A stretch of DNA of 64,000 bases. Source: Pseudomonas koreensis. GTDB taxonomy: Bacteria; Pseudomonadota; Gammaproteobacteria; Pseudomonadales; Pseudomonadaceae. The DNA is taken from positions 1 to 64,000 of the forward strand of contig NZ_JAOEJU010000019.1 of NCBI RefSeq assembly GCF_025447595.1. The letters are read 5' to 3'. The notes under the pieces are model-generated. The model saw only the letters and a program-made list of their open reading frames with translations, was not told the origin of the DNA and ran no database searches. Shown piece after piece: positions 55,937 to 64,000 of this stretch. The position numbers and the translations under genes are program-made. The first letter of the stretch is position 1, and each line of letters starts with the position of its first letter.

Positions 55937-56390
55937 GGCGCAGCCCTCTTGTCATGACTTTTGTTATAGAAAAGCAAGTATAGGCAAGCGTTCGACAGAC
56001 GCCTCAGACGCTCGAAATCACAAATCGTGTACAACTTTTTATATTTAGCTGGAACAATCCATTGGTTTTTTGAGAACATCCCGTTCCGCGCCGTGACCGC
56101 AATGCGTCATGGGGTCGCAGAACGACGTAATTAGTCTGATTTTCACAACCGCAACTCATCATGTAGTATGCCGCAGCGCGCACTACATAACGCTGGATCG
56201 ATGTCTGCCCAAGGCACGTTCGCAACCCTGAAAGCCCCGTCAGCAAGGCCCCCAAGCCGTTGATTGGTCCCAGCCCAGCCGCCAGCGATGGCATGTACTG
56301 GTCGAGGGGTTTGTGGTTTAAATGGCCAGAGGCTTCATTGTTAAATTGAAGAGCTGAAAAGCGAAATAGCTGAGCAGAGTGAGGCAAGCA
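55937..56390. other. Long divergent spacer gcvR-glcB
   Basis: 454 bp without a credible gene; antisense and short frames here lack coding features. It holds a candidate glcB promoter at 56142-56169 and, on the minus strand, the gcvR promoter region. The 220-bp leader between that promoter and glcB is long enough for post-transcriptional control, but I recognise no riboswitch or known RNA motif. Confidence 0.5.
56142..56169 (+). promoter_or_regulatory. Candidate glcB promoter
   Basis: TTCACA (56142-56147), 16-bp spacer, TAGTAT (56164-56169). Four to five of six matches per box. It implies a leader of about 215 nt. Confidence 0.4.
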
Positions 56391-58568
56391 ATGACTGAAC
56401 ACGTTCAAGTCGGTGGCCTGCAGGTCGCCAAAGTCCTGTTCGACTTCGTGAACAACGAAGCCATTCCCGGTACCGGCCTCACCGCCGACAAATTCTGGGA
56501 AGGTGCCGACAAGGTCATTCACGACCTGGCGCCGAAGAACAAAGCCCTACTCGCCAAACGCGATGACTTCCAGGCTCGTATCGATGGCTGGCACCAGACC
56601 CGTGCCGGTCAGCCGCACGACGCCGTGGCCTACAAAGCCTTCCTGCAAGAGATCGGTTATCTGCTGCCAGAAGCGGCTGATTTCCAGGCAACGACGCAAA
56701 ACGTCGATGACGAAATCGCCCGTACCGCCGGCCCGCAACTCGTGGTTCCGGTGATGAACGCCCGCTTCGCCCTCAACGCCTCGAACGCCCGCTGGGGTTC
56801 GCTGTACGACGCCCTGTATGGCACCGACGCCATCAGCGAAGCCGGCGGCGCGGAAAAAGGCAAAGGCTACAACAAGGTACGTGGCGACAAAGTCATCGCC
56901 TTCGCCCGTGCGTTCCTCGACGAAGCCGCGCCACTGGCGACCGGCTCCCACGTTGATTCCACCGGCTACAAGATCGCGGACGGCAAACTGGTCGTCACCC
57001 TCAAGGGCGGCAGCACCAGCGGCCTGCGCAACGAAGCTCAGCTGATCGGTTTCCAGGGCGACGCCAATGCGCCGATCGCGATCCTGCTGAAAAACAACGG
57101 CCTGCATTTCGAAATTCAGATCGACGCCAGCACCCCGGTCGGCCAGACCGATGCCGCCGGCGTCAAAGACATCCTGATGGAAGCGGCGCTGACCACCATC
57201 ATGGACTGCGAAGACTCCGTGGCTGCAGTCGATGCCGACGACAAGGTTGTGATCTACCGCAACTGGCTCGGTCTGATGAAGGGCGACCTCGCGGAATCCG
57301 TGTCCAAGGGCGGCCAGACCTTCACCCGCACCATGAACCCGGATCGCACCTACACCAAGGTCGACGGCAGCGAATTGACCCTGCACGGCCGCTCGCTGTT
57401 GTTCGTGCGTAACGTCGGTCACCTGATGACCATCGACGCGATCCTCGACAAGCACGGCAACGAAGTGCCGGAAGGCATCCTCGACGGTCTGGTGACTTGC
57501 CTGGCGGCGATGCACAACCTGAACGGCAACACTTCGCGCAAGAACACCCGCACCGGTTCCGTCTACATCGTTAAACCGAAGATGCACGGCCCGGAAGAAG
57601 CGGCGTTCACCAACGAGCTGTTCGGTCGCATCGAAGACGTGCTGGGCCTCAAGCGCAACACCCTGAAAGTCGGGATCATGGACGAGGAGCGCCGTACCAC
57701 GGTCAACCTCAAGGCCTGCATCCAGGCCGCCAGCGAGCGCGTGGTGTTCATCAACACCGGTTTCCTCGACCGCACCGGCGACGAAATCCACACCTCCATG
57801 GAAGCCGGCCCGATGGTGCGCAAGGCTGACATGAAGGCCGAGAAGTGGATTGGCGCCTACGAGAACTGGAACGTTGATATCGGTCTGAGCACCGGCCTGC
57901 AAGGTCGTGCGCAAATCGGTAAAGGCATGTGGGCGATGCCCGACCTGATGGCAGCGATGCTTGAACAGAAAATCGCTCATCCGCTGGCCGGCGCCAACAC
58001 TGCCTGGGTTCCGTCGCCGACCGCCGCTGCACTGCACGCGCTGCACTACCACAAGGTCGACGTGTTCGCCCGTCAGGCCGAGCTGGCCAAACGTGCCCGC
58101 GCTTCGGTCGATGACATCCTGACCATCCCGCTGGCGGTCAACCCGAACTGGACCCCGGAGCAGATCAAGAACGAACTGGACAACAACGCCCAGGGCATTC
58201 TCGGTTACGTGGTGCGCTGGATTGATCAGGGCGTGGGTTGCTCGAAAGTGCCGGACATCAACGACGTGGGCCTGATGGAAGACCGTGCGACGCTGCGTAT
58301 CTCCAGCCAGCACATCGCCAACTGGCTGCGCCACGGCGTGGTTACCGAAGCGCAAGTGATGGAAAGCCTCAAGCGCATGGCGCCGGTGGTAGACCGTCAG
58401 AACGCCAACGACCCGCTGTACCGTCCGCTGGCCCCGAACTTCGACAGCAATATCGCCTTCCAGGCGGCGGTCGAACTGGTGATCGAGGGCACCAAACAGC
58501 CGAACGGCTACACCGAGCCGGTCCTGCACCGTCGTCGTCGCGAGTTCAAGGCTGCCAACGGCCTGTAA
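56391..58568 (+). CDS. glcB: Malate synthase G
   Basis: 725 residues from ATG 56391 with GAGG upstream, matching the 723-residue E. coli enzyme. Conserved TIMEDCEDSVAAVDADDK-type stretch (TTIMDCEDSVAAVDADDKV) with catalytic acids, and NVGHLMTIDAIL and RGHAM-like PMVRKADMKAEKWIGAYENWNVD. It condenses glyoxylate with acetyl-CoA to malate in the glyoxylate route. A single long gene with a strong terminator. It supports growth on acetate, fatty acids or glycolate, consistent with the beta-oxidation genes nearby. Confidence 0.97.
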   Translation: MTEHVQVGGLQVAKVLFDFVNNEAIPGTGLTADKFWEGADKVIHDLAPKNKALLAKRDDFQARIDGWHQTRAGQPHDAVAYKAFLQEIGYLLPEAADFQATTQNVDDEIARTAGPQLVVPVMNARFALNASNARWGSLYDALYGTDAISEAGGAEKGKGYNKVRGDKVIAFARAFLDEAAPLATGSHVDSTGYKIADGKLVVTLKGGSTSGLRNEAQLIGFQGDANAPIAILLKNNGLHFEIQIDASTPVGQTDAAGVKDILMEAALTTIMDCEDSVAAVDADDKVVIYRNWLGLMKGDLAESVSKGGQTFTRTMNPDRTYTKVDGSELTLHGRSLLFVRNVGHLMTIDAILDKHGNEVPEGILDGLVTCLAAMHNLNGNTSRKNTRTGSVYIVKPKMHGPEEAAFTNELFGRIEDVLGLKRNTLKVGIMDEERRTTVNLKACIQAASERVVFINTGFLDRTGDEIHTSMEAGPMVRKADMKAEKWIGAYENWNVDIGLSTGLQGRAQIGKGMWAMPDLMAAMLEQKIAHPLAGANTAWVPSPTAAALHALHYHKVDVFARQAELAKRARASVDDILTIPLAVNPNWTPEQIKNELDNNAQGILGYVVRWIDQGVGCSKVPDINDVGLMEDRATLRISSQHIANWLRHGVVTEAQVMESLKRMAPVVDRQNANDPLYRPLAPNFDSNIAFQAAVELVIEGTKQPNGYTEPVLHRRRREFKAANGL

Positions 58569-58590
58569 CCTGCGCTGATGCCGGACATGA

Positions 58591-58623
58591 AAAAGCCCTG
58601 ATCTTTCGATCAGGGCTTTTTTG
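58591..58623 (+). terminator. Terminator of glcB
   Basis: AGCCCTGATC (58595-58604), loop TTTC, GATCAGGGCT (58609-58618), then T-run; A-run before it. It also serves the convergent response-regulator gene as a minus-strand terminator. Confidence 0.95.
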
Positions 58624-58638
58624 TTTGCGCCGGGAGGA

Positions 58639-59097
58639 CTAAAAATCGATCCCGAGCTCACGCTTGACCAGACCGAGCAACGTGGCGGTATCAATCGGCT
58701 TGAGCAGAAAATCCACCACGCTCAAATGCATCGCCGCGATCGCGTCCTTCACGTCCGCATCGCCCGAAACAATGATGATCGGCATTGCCGCCCGTACCGA
58801 CTCGCGAATCTGACGAATCAGGTCCAGGCCGCCGATATTGCCCATGCGTAAATCGGTGATGACCAACCCGATCCGTCGTCTGTTATCCGTATCGGGCATC
58901 AGCATCCTGAGCGCTTCTTCACCGCTGGCCGCCGTCACGCAATCAATACCGTCCAGACCCAGAATTTCCGCCAACAACTCCCGAGCATCCCTGTCGTCGT
59001 CGACGATCAATACTCGCTGAGGGGGCAACTCGGGCTCAAGCATGAGTTCCCGCAGCGCCTCCTGTTCGGCGTCGCTCAAAATATCGTGGTCGGACAT
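58639..59097 (-). CDS. Stand-alone response regulator receiver protein
   Basis: 152 residues: a ~25-residue N-terminal extension (SDHDILSDAEQEALRELMLE) and one receiver domain with D34/D35 (LIVDDD), phospho-acceptor D82 (LVITDLRMG), S111 and K133 (LLKPID). No output domain. Such single-domain regulators relay signals by protein contact (CheY-like) or via phosphorelays. No histidine kinase lies nearby; it is divergent from the cNMP/CBS gene 259 bp away, which may be coincidental. Confidence 0.9.
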   Translation of the reverse strand: MSDHDILSDAEQEALRELMLEPELPPQRVLIVDDDRDARELLAEILGLDGIDCVTAASGEEALRMLMPDTDNRRRIGLVITDLRMGNIGGLDLIRQIRESVRAAMPIIIVSGDADVKDAIAAMHLSVVDFLLKPIDTATLLGLVKRELGIDF

Positions 59098-59356
59098 GGC
59101 GTTCTCTACGTGTTCTAAATCGATCCTCTGGCAAGAGGTCAGACATCGCGGGACAGAGCTTCAATGTGCACTTCGTCGGATATTTTTCCAAGGGGCGAAC
59201 CGAAGAATTTCCGACTGTTTTTGTAGGGCATATCCGAAAATTACTCAGCGGCACGCAAAACCTAGACTTACGTCCAATGGGCACCCTTCGCGATGGGGTC
59301 GACCATGGCTGCAACGATCCGACAACAACAATTCGAAAAAGACTGCGGTAATGGTT

Positions 59357-61291
59357 ATGAGTAAAGCGGACGCCTTCACCCAGGCAGGGAAAACCGCGGT
59401 GTTGCAGAACATTCAGGGCACTTTGCAATTCCTCCAGCGCTTCCCCCCTTTCAATCAGATGGAACACGCCCACCTGGCCTATCTGGTGGAGCAATGCCAA
59501 CTGCGCTTTTACGGTCAGGGCGAAAGCATCATCAAACCCGCCGACGGACCCGTCGAACACTTCTACATCGTCAAGCAGGGCCGGGTGGTCGGCGAGCGAC
59601 CGCACACGGCCAAGGGCGGCACCGAAACCACATTTGAAATCACCACCGGCGAGTGCTTCCCCCTCGCCGCGCTGCTCGGCGAACGGGCGACACGCACCGA
59701 ACACCTGGCCGGCGAGGACACCTTCTGCCTGCAACTGAACAAACTGGCGTTCATCAAGCTGTTCGCTCTCTCCAATACGTTTCGCGATTTCGCCTTGCGC
59801 GGGGTCAGCAGCCTGCTCGATCAGGTCAATCAGCAAGTCCAGCAGAAAGCCGTGGAAACCCTCGGTACCCAATATTCGCTGAACACCCGCCTCGGCGAAT
59901 TGGCCATGCGCCATCCGGTGACCTGCAGCCCGACCACCCCGCTGCGCGAAGCGGTGAAGCTGATGCATGAACAACAGGTCGGCAGCATCGTCGCGGTGGA
60001 TGAACACAAAGCGCCGCTGGGGATTTTCACTCTGCGCGACCTGCGCCATGTAGTGGCTGAAGGCGTTGGCGATTTCGGCGAACCAATCGAGCGTCACATG
60101 ACGCACTCGCCGTTCTATCTGTCGCCGGATCACAGCGCCTTCGACGCAGCGATTGCCATGACCGAACGGCACATCGCCCACGTGTGTCTGGTCAAGGATC
60201 GACGCCTGTGCGGTGTGGTTTCCGAGCGAGATCTGTTCTCGCTGCAACGGGTCGATCTGGTGCACCTGGCGCGCACCATTCGCAGTGCGCAGCGAGTCGA
60301 ACAACTGGTGACCCTGCGCGGCGAGATCGGCCAACTGGTGGAGCGCATGCTCGCCCACGGCGCGTCCTCGACCCAGATCACCCACATCATCACCCTGCTC
60401 AACGATCACACCGTGTGCCGGGTGATCGAGCTGACCCTCGCCGAAAAAGGCGATCCCGGCGTGCCGTTCAGTTGGCTGTGCTTTGGCAGCGAAGGACGGC
60501 GCGAGCAGACGCTGCACACCGATCAGGACAACGGCATTCTTTTCGACGCCCGGGATGCGGCCCACGCGGCGGAGATTCGCGGCAAGCTGCTGCCCATCGC
60601 CCAGCAGATCAATAACAGTCTGGCGCAATGCGGCTTCACCCTGTGCAAGGGCAACGTCATGGCCGGTAATCCGCAGCTGTGCCTGTCCCGCGCCGAATGG
60701 GCCCGACGCTTTGCCGCGTTCATTCGCGAGGCGACGCCGGAGAACCTGCTGGGCTCCAGCATCTATTTCGACCTGCGCGTGGTCTGGGGTGATGAACAGG
60801 GTTGCGAGCAATTGCGTCGGGGGATTCTTGATCAGGTCGCTGATAACCGCCTGTTCCAGCGAATGATGGCCGAGAACGCGTTGCGAAACCGCCCGCCGGT
60901 GGGACGTTTCCGTGAGTTCGTGCTCACGAAAAAGAACGGCGAGAAGGCTACGCTGGACCTGAAAATCCAGGGTCTGACCCCGTTTGTCGACGGTGCCCGC
61001 CTGCTCGCGCTGGCCCACGGAATCGACGCCAACAACACCCTCGAACGCTTCCGCCAGCTTGTGGATAAAGAGGTCATCGACCGGCTGGATGGCGCCGCGT
61101 ACGAAGAGGCGTATCACTTTATCCAGCAGACGCGCATGCAACAGCATCAGTTGCAGACCCGGGAAAACCTGCCGTACTCGAACCGGGTCGATCCCGACAG
61201 CCTCAATCATCTGGACCGGCGCATCCTGCGTGAATCCCTGCGCCAGGCCCAGCGCCTGCAAAGCAGCCTGACCTTGCGGTATCAGCTATGA
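59357..61291 (+). CDS. cNMP-binding/CBS/DUF294 nucleotidyltransferase-like protein
   Basis: 644 residues from ATG 59357; ATG two codons earlier is in frame and neither has a good ribosome site. Order: cyclic-nucleotide-binding fold (about 30-150; GEGES-like QGESIIKP, FPLAALLG), CBS pair (about 175-300), and DUF294 nucleotidyltransferase with GSEGRREQTLHTDQDNG (about residues 376-392), whose paired acids resemble GlnD/GlnE uridylyl/adenylyl transferases. The last ~150 residues are the DUF294 substrate-binding domain. Probably modifies an unknown protein or nucleotide under nucleotide control. Overlaps the exonuclease gene by 4 bp; a perfect DnaA box lies inside (61060-61068). Confidence 0.88.
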   Translation: MSKADAFTQAGKTAVLQNIQGTLQFLQRFPPFNQMEHAHLAYLVEQCQLRFYGQGESIIKPADGPVEHFYIVKQGRVVGERPHTAKGGTETTFEITTGECFPLAALLGERATRTEHLAGEDTFCLQLNKLAFIKLFALSNTFRDFALRGVSSLLDQVNQQVQQKAVETLGTQYSLNTRLGELAMRHPVTCSPTTPLREAVKLMHEQQVGSIVAVDEHKAPLGIFTLRDLRHVVAEGVGDFGEPIERHMTHSPFYLSPDHSAFDAAIAMTERHIAHVCLVKDRRLCGVVSERDLFSLQRVDLVHLARTIRSAQRVEQLVTLRGEIGQLVERMLAHGASSTQITHIITLLNDHTVCRVIELTLAEKGDPGVPFSWLCFGSEGRREQTLHTDQDNGILFDARDAAHAAEIRGKLLPIAQQINNSLAQCGFTLCKGNVMAGNPQLCLSRAEWARRFAAFIREATPENLLGSSIYFDLRVVWGDEQGCEQLRRGILDQVADNRLFQRMMAENALRNRPPVGRFREFVLTKKNGEKATLDLKIQGLTPFVDGARLLALAHGIDANNTLERFRQLVDKEVIDRLDGAAYEEAYHFIQQTRMQQHQLQTRENLPYSNRVDPDSLNHLDRRILRESLRQAQRLQSSLTLRYQL

Positions 61292-61995
61292 GCCTGTTTT
61301 CGTGGCTGCGTCCGGCCAGTCCCGTTGTGCCGGACGAACTGCAACAGCGCCTGACGAAACTCCCGGCCATCGGCGAACTGCATGAGTGCAGCCTGCGCGA
61401 ACAGCGCTGGGTGGTGCTGGATCTGGAAACCACCGGACTGAACCTGAACAAGGACCGGGTGCTGTCGATCGGCGCGGTGGTGATCGAGGACGGTGCGATC
61501 GATTTCAGCCAGCAATTCGAACGCACCCTGCAATGCCGTGAGCTGAAACTCGGCCCGAGCGTGTTGATTCACGGTCTGGCACCGAGCGCGATTGCCGCCG
61601 GCAGCGAACCCACCGAAGCCCTGGTCGAGCTGCTGGAGTTTATCGGCGACAGTCCGGTGCTGGCGTTTCACGCCTCATTCGACCAGCACATGCTCGGCCG
61701 TGCATTGAAGGAGCATCTGGGACACAAGCTACAAACGGTATTTCTCGATGTGGCGCAGATCGCCCCGCTACTGTGCCCGCAGGCGCACATTCGTGAGGCG
61801 GGGCTGGACGAGTGGATCGACTGGTTCAAGCTCGAAGTGTTCGAGCGTCACCATGCGAGCGCCGATGCTCTGGCCACGGCGGAACTGGCGCTGATTCTGT
61901 TCAGCCGGGCACGCCAGCAGCAGATCCACAGCCCGCTGAATCTGCAGCAACGCCTGAGTCAGTGGAAACGCCGCCAGCAGACGCATACGTTCTGA
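61288..61995 (+). CDS. DnaQ-like 3'-5' exonuclease
   Basis: 235 residues of the DEDDh family. D45 and E47 are in VVLDLETTGLN; AFHASFDQHML supplies the second acid and HHASADALATAE supplies the HxAxxD motif. Resembles epsilon-subunit exonucleases but is not the replicative DnaQ by context. Its ATG overlaps the stop of the DUF294 gene (ATGA), so the two are expressed together; I recall the same pair in P. putida and many proteobacteria near acs. Substrate unknown. Confidence 0.9.
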   Translation: MSLFSWLRPASPVVPDELQQRLTKLPAIGELHECSLREQRWVVLDLETTGLNLNKDRVLSIGAVVIEDGAIDFSQQFERTLQCRELKLGPSVLIHGLAPSAIAAGSEPTEALVELLEFIGDSPVLAFHASFDQHMLGRALKEHLGHKLQTVFLDVAQIAPLLCPQAHIREAGLDEWIDWFKLEVFERHHASADALATAELALILFSRARQQQIHSPLNLQQRLSQWKRRQQTHTF

Positions 61996-62058
61996 ACCGG
62001 GTTGTCGCCCGACAACCCGACCGGTGGCCAATTGCTAACCATTCCCACCTCTGCCACA

Positions 62059-62077
62059 ATCGCGAACAATTCTCGTT
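62059..62077. promoter_or_regulatory. Fur-box-like site before the ECF sigma gene
   Basis: ATCGCGAACAATTCTCGTT: the right half ATTCTC is perfect and about 13 of 18 positions fit the GAGAATnATTCTC-type Fur operator of pseudomonads. Located 28-46 bp upstream of the sigma factor start. Confidence 0.6.
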
Positions 62078-62104
62078 AGTTAACACTTCCCAGTCGGTGT
62101 CGTC

Positions 62105-62623
62105 GTGTCTTCAGCCCAAAGCCCTCACAGTGAGCTCGTCGGTGCGTTGTATCGCGACCACCGCGGCTGGCTGCTGGCCTGGCTGCGCCGCAACGTCGCC
62201 TGCCCGCAACGCGCCGAGGACCTGAGCCAAGACACTTTCGTCCGCCTGCTTGGTCGCGATGAGCTGCTGACGCCCCGCGAACCCCGGGCGTTTCTGGTGG
62301 CTATCGCCAAAGGCTTGTTGTTCGACTACTTCCGCCGGGCGGCGCTGGAACAGGCGTATCTGACCGAACTGATGCTGATCCCCGAGGGCGAACAGCCCTC
62401 CGTCGAAGAACAGCAACTGATCCTCGAAGACCTCAAAGCCATCGACCGCATGCTCGGCAAGCTGTCGACCAAGGCCCGCGCCGCTTTCCTCTATAACCGC
62501 CTCGACGGTCTGACCCACGCCGAGATCGCCGACAAACTCGGCGTGTCGGTCCCGCGCGTGCGCCAGTATCTGGCCCAGGGCATCCGCCAGTGCTACGTCG
62601 CGTTGTACGGTGAGCCGACATGA
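62105..62623 (+). CDS. ECF sigma factor, FecI/FpvI type
   Basis: 172 residues with sigma regions 2 (YRDHRGWLLAWLRRNVACPQRAEDLSQDTFVRLL) and 4 (LSTKARAAFLYNRLDGLTHAEIADKLGVSVPRVRQYL). The GTG start lacks a clear ribosome site and is provisional. It overlaps the FecR gene by 4 bp and is followed by a TonB receptor, the standard iron cell-surface-signalling order. Expected to be Fur-repressed (box upstream) and held or activated by the FecR-like protein. Confidence 0.93.
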   Translation: MSSAQSPHSELVGALYRDHRGWLLAWLRRNVACPQRAEDLSQDTFVRLLGRDELLTPREPRAFLVAIAKGLLFDYFRRAALEQAYLTELMLIPEGEQPSVEEQQLILEDLKAIDRMLGKLSTKARAAFLYNRLDGLTHAEIADKLGVSVPRVRQYLAQGIRQCYVALYGEPT

Positions 62624-63591
62624 GCCCGGCCAGTTCCCGACCGGTCCCGGCCCATGTGCTGGACGCGGCGATTGCCTGGCAATTGACCCTCGATTCCAGC
62701 ACGCCGCTGGAGCGCGAAGAATTCGCCAAATGGCACGCGGCCAACGAAGAACACGCTCGCGCCTGGCGCCAGTTGGGCATGCTCGACCAACGTTTCAGCG
62801 TGGCTAACGGCCCTGCACGCACCGCGTTGCTGCAATCGCGCGAAGGCATCCGCCGCCGGGTGCGCAAGCTGGGCAGCGGACTGGCCAGTGTCGTGGCGGT
62901 GGTCGGGCTGGCGTTGTTTGCCGGCGAACGTTATCTGCCGCTGGATTACTGGCTCGCCGATCAACGCACCGCCACTGGCGAACAGCGCACCGTGCGTCTG
63001 GCCGATGGCACCGTACTCAATCTGAATACCCACAGCGCGGTGGATGTCCGCTTCGATGAAAAGCAGCGGCTGATCGTGTTGCAGGAAGGCGAAATCCTCG
63101 TCGAAACCGGTCACGGCGATGCGCGGCCGTTCATCGTCGAAACCGCCGAGGGCAGCATGCGCGCCCTGGGCACGCGGTTCCTGGTCAAGCGCGAAGATGC
63201 CGGTACGCGCCTGAGCGTGTTGCAGTCGGCGGTGGCGGCGCATCCGCAATCCGATCCGCAGGAACAGATCCTGCGCGAAGGCCAGCAAGTGCTGATCCGC
63301 CACAACGGTCTGGATTCGGTGGCGGCGCTCAACCCCGGCGCCGATGCCTGGACCCGCGGCATGCTGGTGGTGGACAACGCGCGCCTGGAAGACCTGGTGC
63401 ATGAGCTCGGTCGTTATCGTCGCGGCCATCTGGGCATTGCGCCGGAAGTCGCCGACCTGCGTATCACCGGCAGCTTCCCGCTGCACGACACCGACAAGGC
63501 GCTGAACGCCCTGCTGCCGACCCTGCCGGTGCAGATCGAGCAGCACACGCCATGGTGGGTGACCGTGGCCAAGGCTGATCCGAAGCCCTGA
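62620..63591 (+). CDS. FecR-type anti-sigma/sigma-regulator protein
   Basis: 323 residues. Cytoplasmic N-terminal domain (AIAWQLTLDSSTPLEREEFAKWH, the DUF4880/anti-sigma part), one transmembrane helix (LGSGLASVVAVVGLALFAGE, about residues 85-105), then the periplasmic FecR domain with RTVRLADGTVLNLNTHSAVDV and ILVETGHGD. It passes the signal from the TonB receptor to the sigma factor. ATG overlaps the sigma gene stop. Confidence 0.93.
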   Translation: MSPASSRPVPAHVLDAAIAWQLTLDSSTPLEREEFAKWHAANEEHARAWRQLGMLDQRFSVANGPARTALLQSREGIRRRVRKLGSGLASVVAVVGLALFAGERYLPLDYWLADQRTATGEQRTVRLADGTVLNLNTHSAVDVRFDEKQRLIVLQEGEILVETGHGDARPFIVETAEGSMRALGTRFLVKREDAGTRLSVLQSAVAAHPQSDPQEQILREGQQVLIRHNGLDSVAALNPGADAWTRGMLVVDNARLEDLVHELGRYRRGHLGIAPEVADLRITGSFPLHDTDKALNALLPTLPVQIEQHTPWWVTVAKADPKP

Positions 63592-63615
63592 CATTCCGCA
63601 TTACCTGAGTAATAG

Positions 63616-63638
63616 CTGTCGCGAGCAGGTCGCGACAG
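63616..63638. repeat. Inverted repeat after the fecR-like gene
   Basis: CTGTCGCGA (63616-63624), loop GCAGG, TCGCGACAG (63630-63638), 24 bp past the stop. Could be a terminator without a T-run, or a single degenerate REP arm pair. Confidence 0.5.
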
Positions 63639-63697
63639 AACCTTCACACCCCATGAAAACGGACTTTCTGCTGACTTGCGCAGCGATGTCGTTCGTT

Positions 63698-63716
63698 AAT
63701 CGAAATTATTTTCATC
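63698..63716. promoter_or_regulatory. Fur-box-like site before the TonB receptor
   Basis: AATCGAAATTATTTTCATC has 14 of 19 positions in common with the palindrome AATGAGAATTATTCTCATT. Located 73-91 bp upstream of the receptor ATG. Confidence 0.45.
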
Positions 63717-63788
63717 CAGCCCTATCACTTTTCGAATCTCGTCCGGCACACAGGCAATTGAGAAATATTTCCATTCAGGAGCCGCCGT

Positions 63789-64000
63789 ATGTCCCGTTCG
63801 CTAGACACCTTGTTGCGCCCCAGTTTGCTGGCGGTCGCCATTGCCCTCTGCACCCCGCTGGCCAGCAGCCAACTGATCGCCGCTGAACAGGCGTCGAGCG
63901 TACGCGCCTACAACCTGCCGGCGGCTCCGTTGTCGACCACCCTGAACCAGATCGCCAGCCAGGGCGGCCTCACGCTGTCGCTGAACCCGTCGCTGGCGGC
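63789..64000 (+). CDS. TonB-dependent receptor with STN signalling domain (5' part)
   Basis: Starts at ATG 63789 with AGGAG 7 nt upstream and runs off the window after about 70 codons. A signal peptide (SLLAVAIALCTPLASSQLIAA) precedes EQASSVRAYNLPAAPLSTTL and NQIASQGGLTLSLNPSLAA, the beginning of a secretin/TonB N-terminal (STN) domain. STN domains mark FecA/FpvA-type transducers that signal to the FecR/FecI pair just upstream. Ligand (siderophore, citrate or haem) cannot be told from this part. Confidence 0.88.
   Translation, partial: MSRSLDTLLRPSLLAVAIALCTPLASSQLIAAEQASSVRAYNLPAAPLSTTLNQIASQGGLTLSLNPSLA

Noticed and set aside
56547..61261. Long minus-strand ORFs over glcB and the cNMP/CBS gene
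   Set aside because: Antisense shadows; the plus-strand proteins carry clear catalytic motifs.

Overview
The window reads as a chromosomal segment of a fluorescent-type Pseudomonas (P. fluorescens/putida lineage). The evidence is high GC, gene content and order. The apaH-glpE-prkA-yeaH-spoVR-cca-folK/folB-plsY-tsaD-rpsU-dnaG-rpoD-rmcA-tRNA block and the bioBFHCD/comF/modE/srkA/rarD/gcvR/glcB block follow orders I recall from P. aeruginosa and P. putida. davBA and the pqq cluster also match P. putida. REP palindromes with a TGTGGGAGCGAGC core, typical of this lineage, occur four times.

Layout. 1-8.4 kb: end of apaH, glpE, the co-conserved stress trio prkA-yeaH-spoVR, cca, and the convergent folate genes folK/folB. 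8.4-18.7 kb: plsY, tsaD, then the macromolecular-synthesis operon rpsU-dnaG-rpoD, followed by a large periplasmic-sensor/PAS/GGDEF/EAL protein (RmcA-like). 18.7-19.9 kb: a CAU-anticodon tRNA (probably tRNA-Ile2) and a small accessory patch with a BECR-type nuclease-like ORF. 19.9-30.7 kb: an Lrp/AsnC regulator, davB-davA (lysine to 5-aminovalerate), and a complete PQQ cluster pqqF-A-B-C-D-E plus an S9 peptidase. 30.7-34.3 kb: a YqaE-like peptide, a RelE/HigA-type toxin-antitoxin pair with its own palindromic operator, a class III aminotransferase and a divergent LysR regulator. 34.5-44.1 kb: three paralogous acyl-CoA dehydrogenases interspersed with a diguanylate cyclase (behind a consensus Crp/Vfr site) and a di-haem cytochrome c peroxidase-like protein. 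44.3-49.4 kb: a mini flagellar-rod-like protein and the biotin genes. 49.4-58.6 kb: comF, modE, a Tat-exported PhoX phosphatase, srkA, rarD, gcvR and glcB. 58.6-64 kb: a stand-alone response regulator, a cNMP/CBS/DUF294 nucleotidyltransferase with a coupled exonuclease, and an iron cell-surface-signalling set (FecI sigma, FecR, start of a TonB receptor) with Fur-box-like sites.

The genes mostly describe core growth machinery joined to carbon/fatty-acid flexibility: lysine catabolism, PQQ for periplasmic dehydrogenases, beta-oxidation, and malate synthase for the glyoxylate route. Two c-di-GMP enzymes and several readable regulatory sites (Crp/Vfr, PsrA-like, Fur-like, a toxin-antitoxin operator, an SD-masking hairpin) suggest how parts are controlled. 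No phage, insertion sequence, CRISPR array or rRNA was seen. The most interesting leads are the tRNA-adjacent nuclease-like ORF, the PrkA/VWA/SpoVR trio, the orphan rod-like peptide, the Crp site in front of the diguanylate cyclase, the PsrA-like operator, and the intergenic DnaA-box pair.
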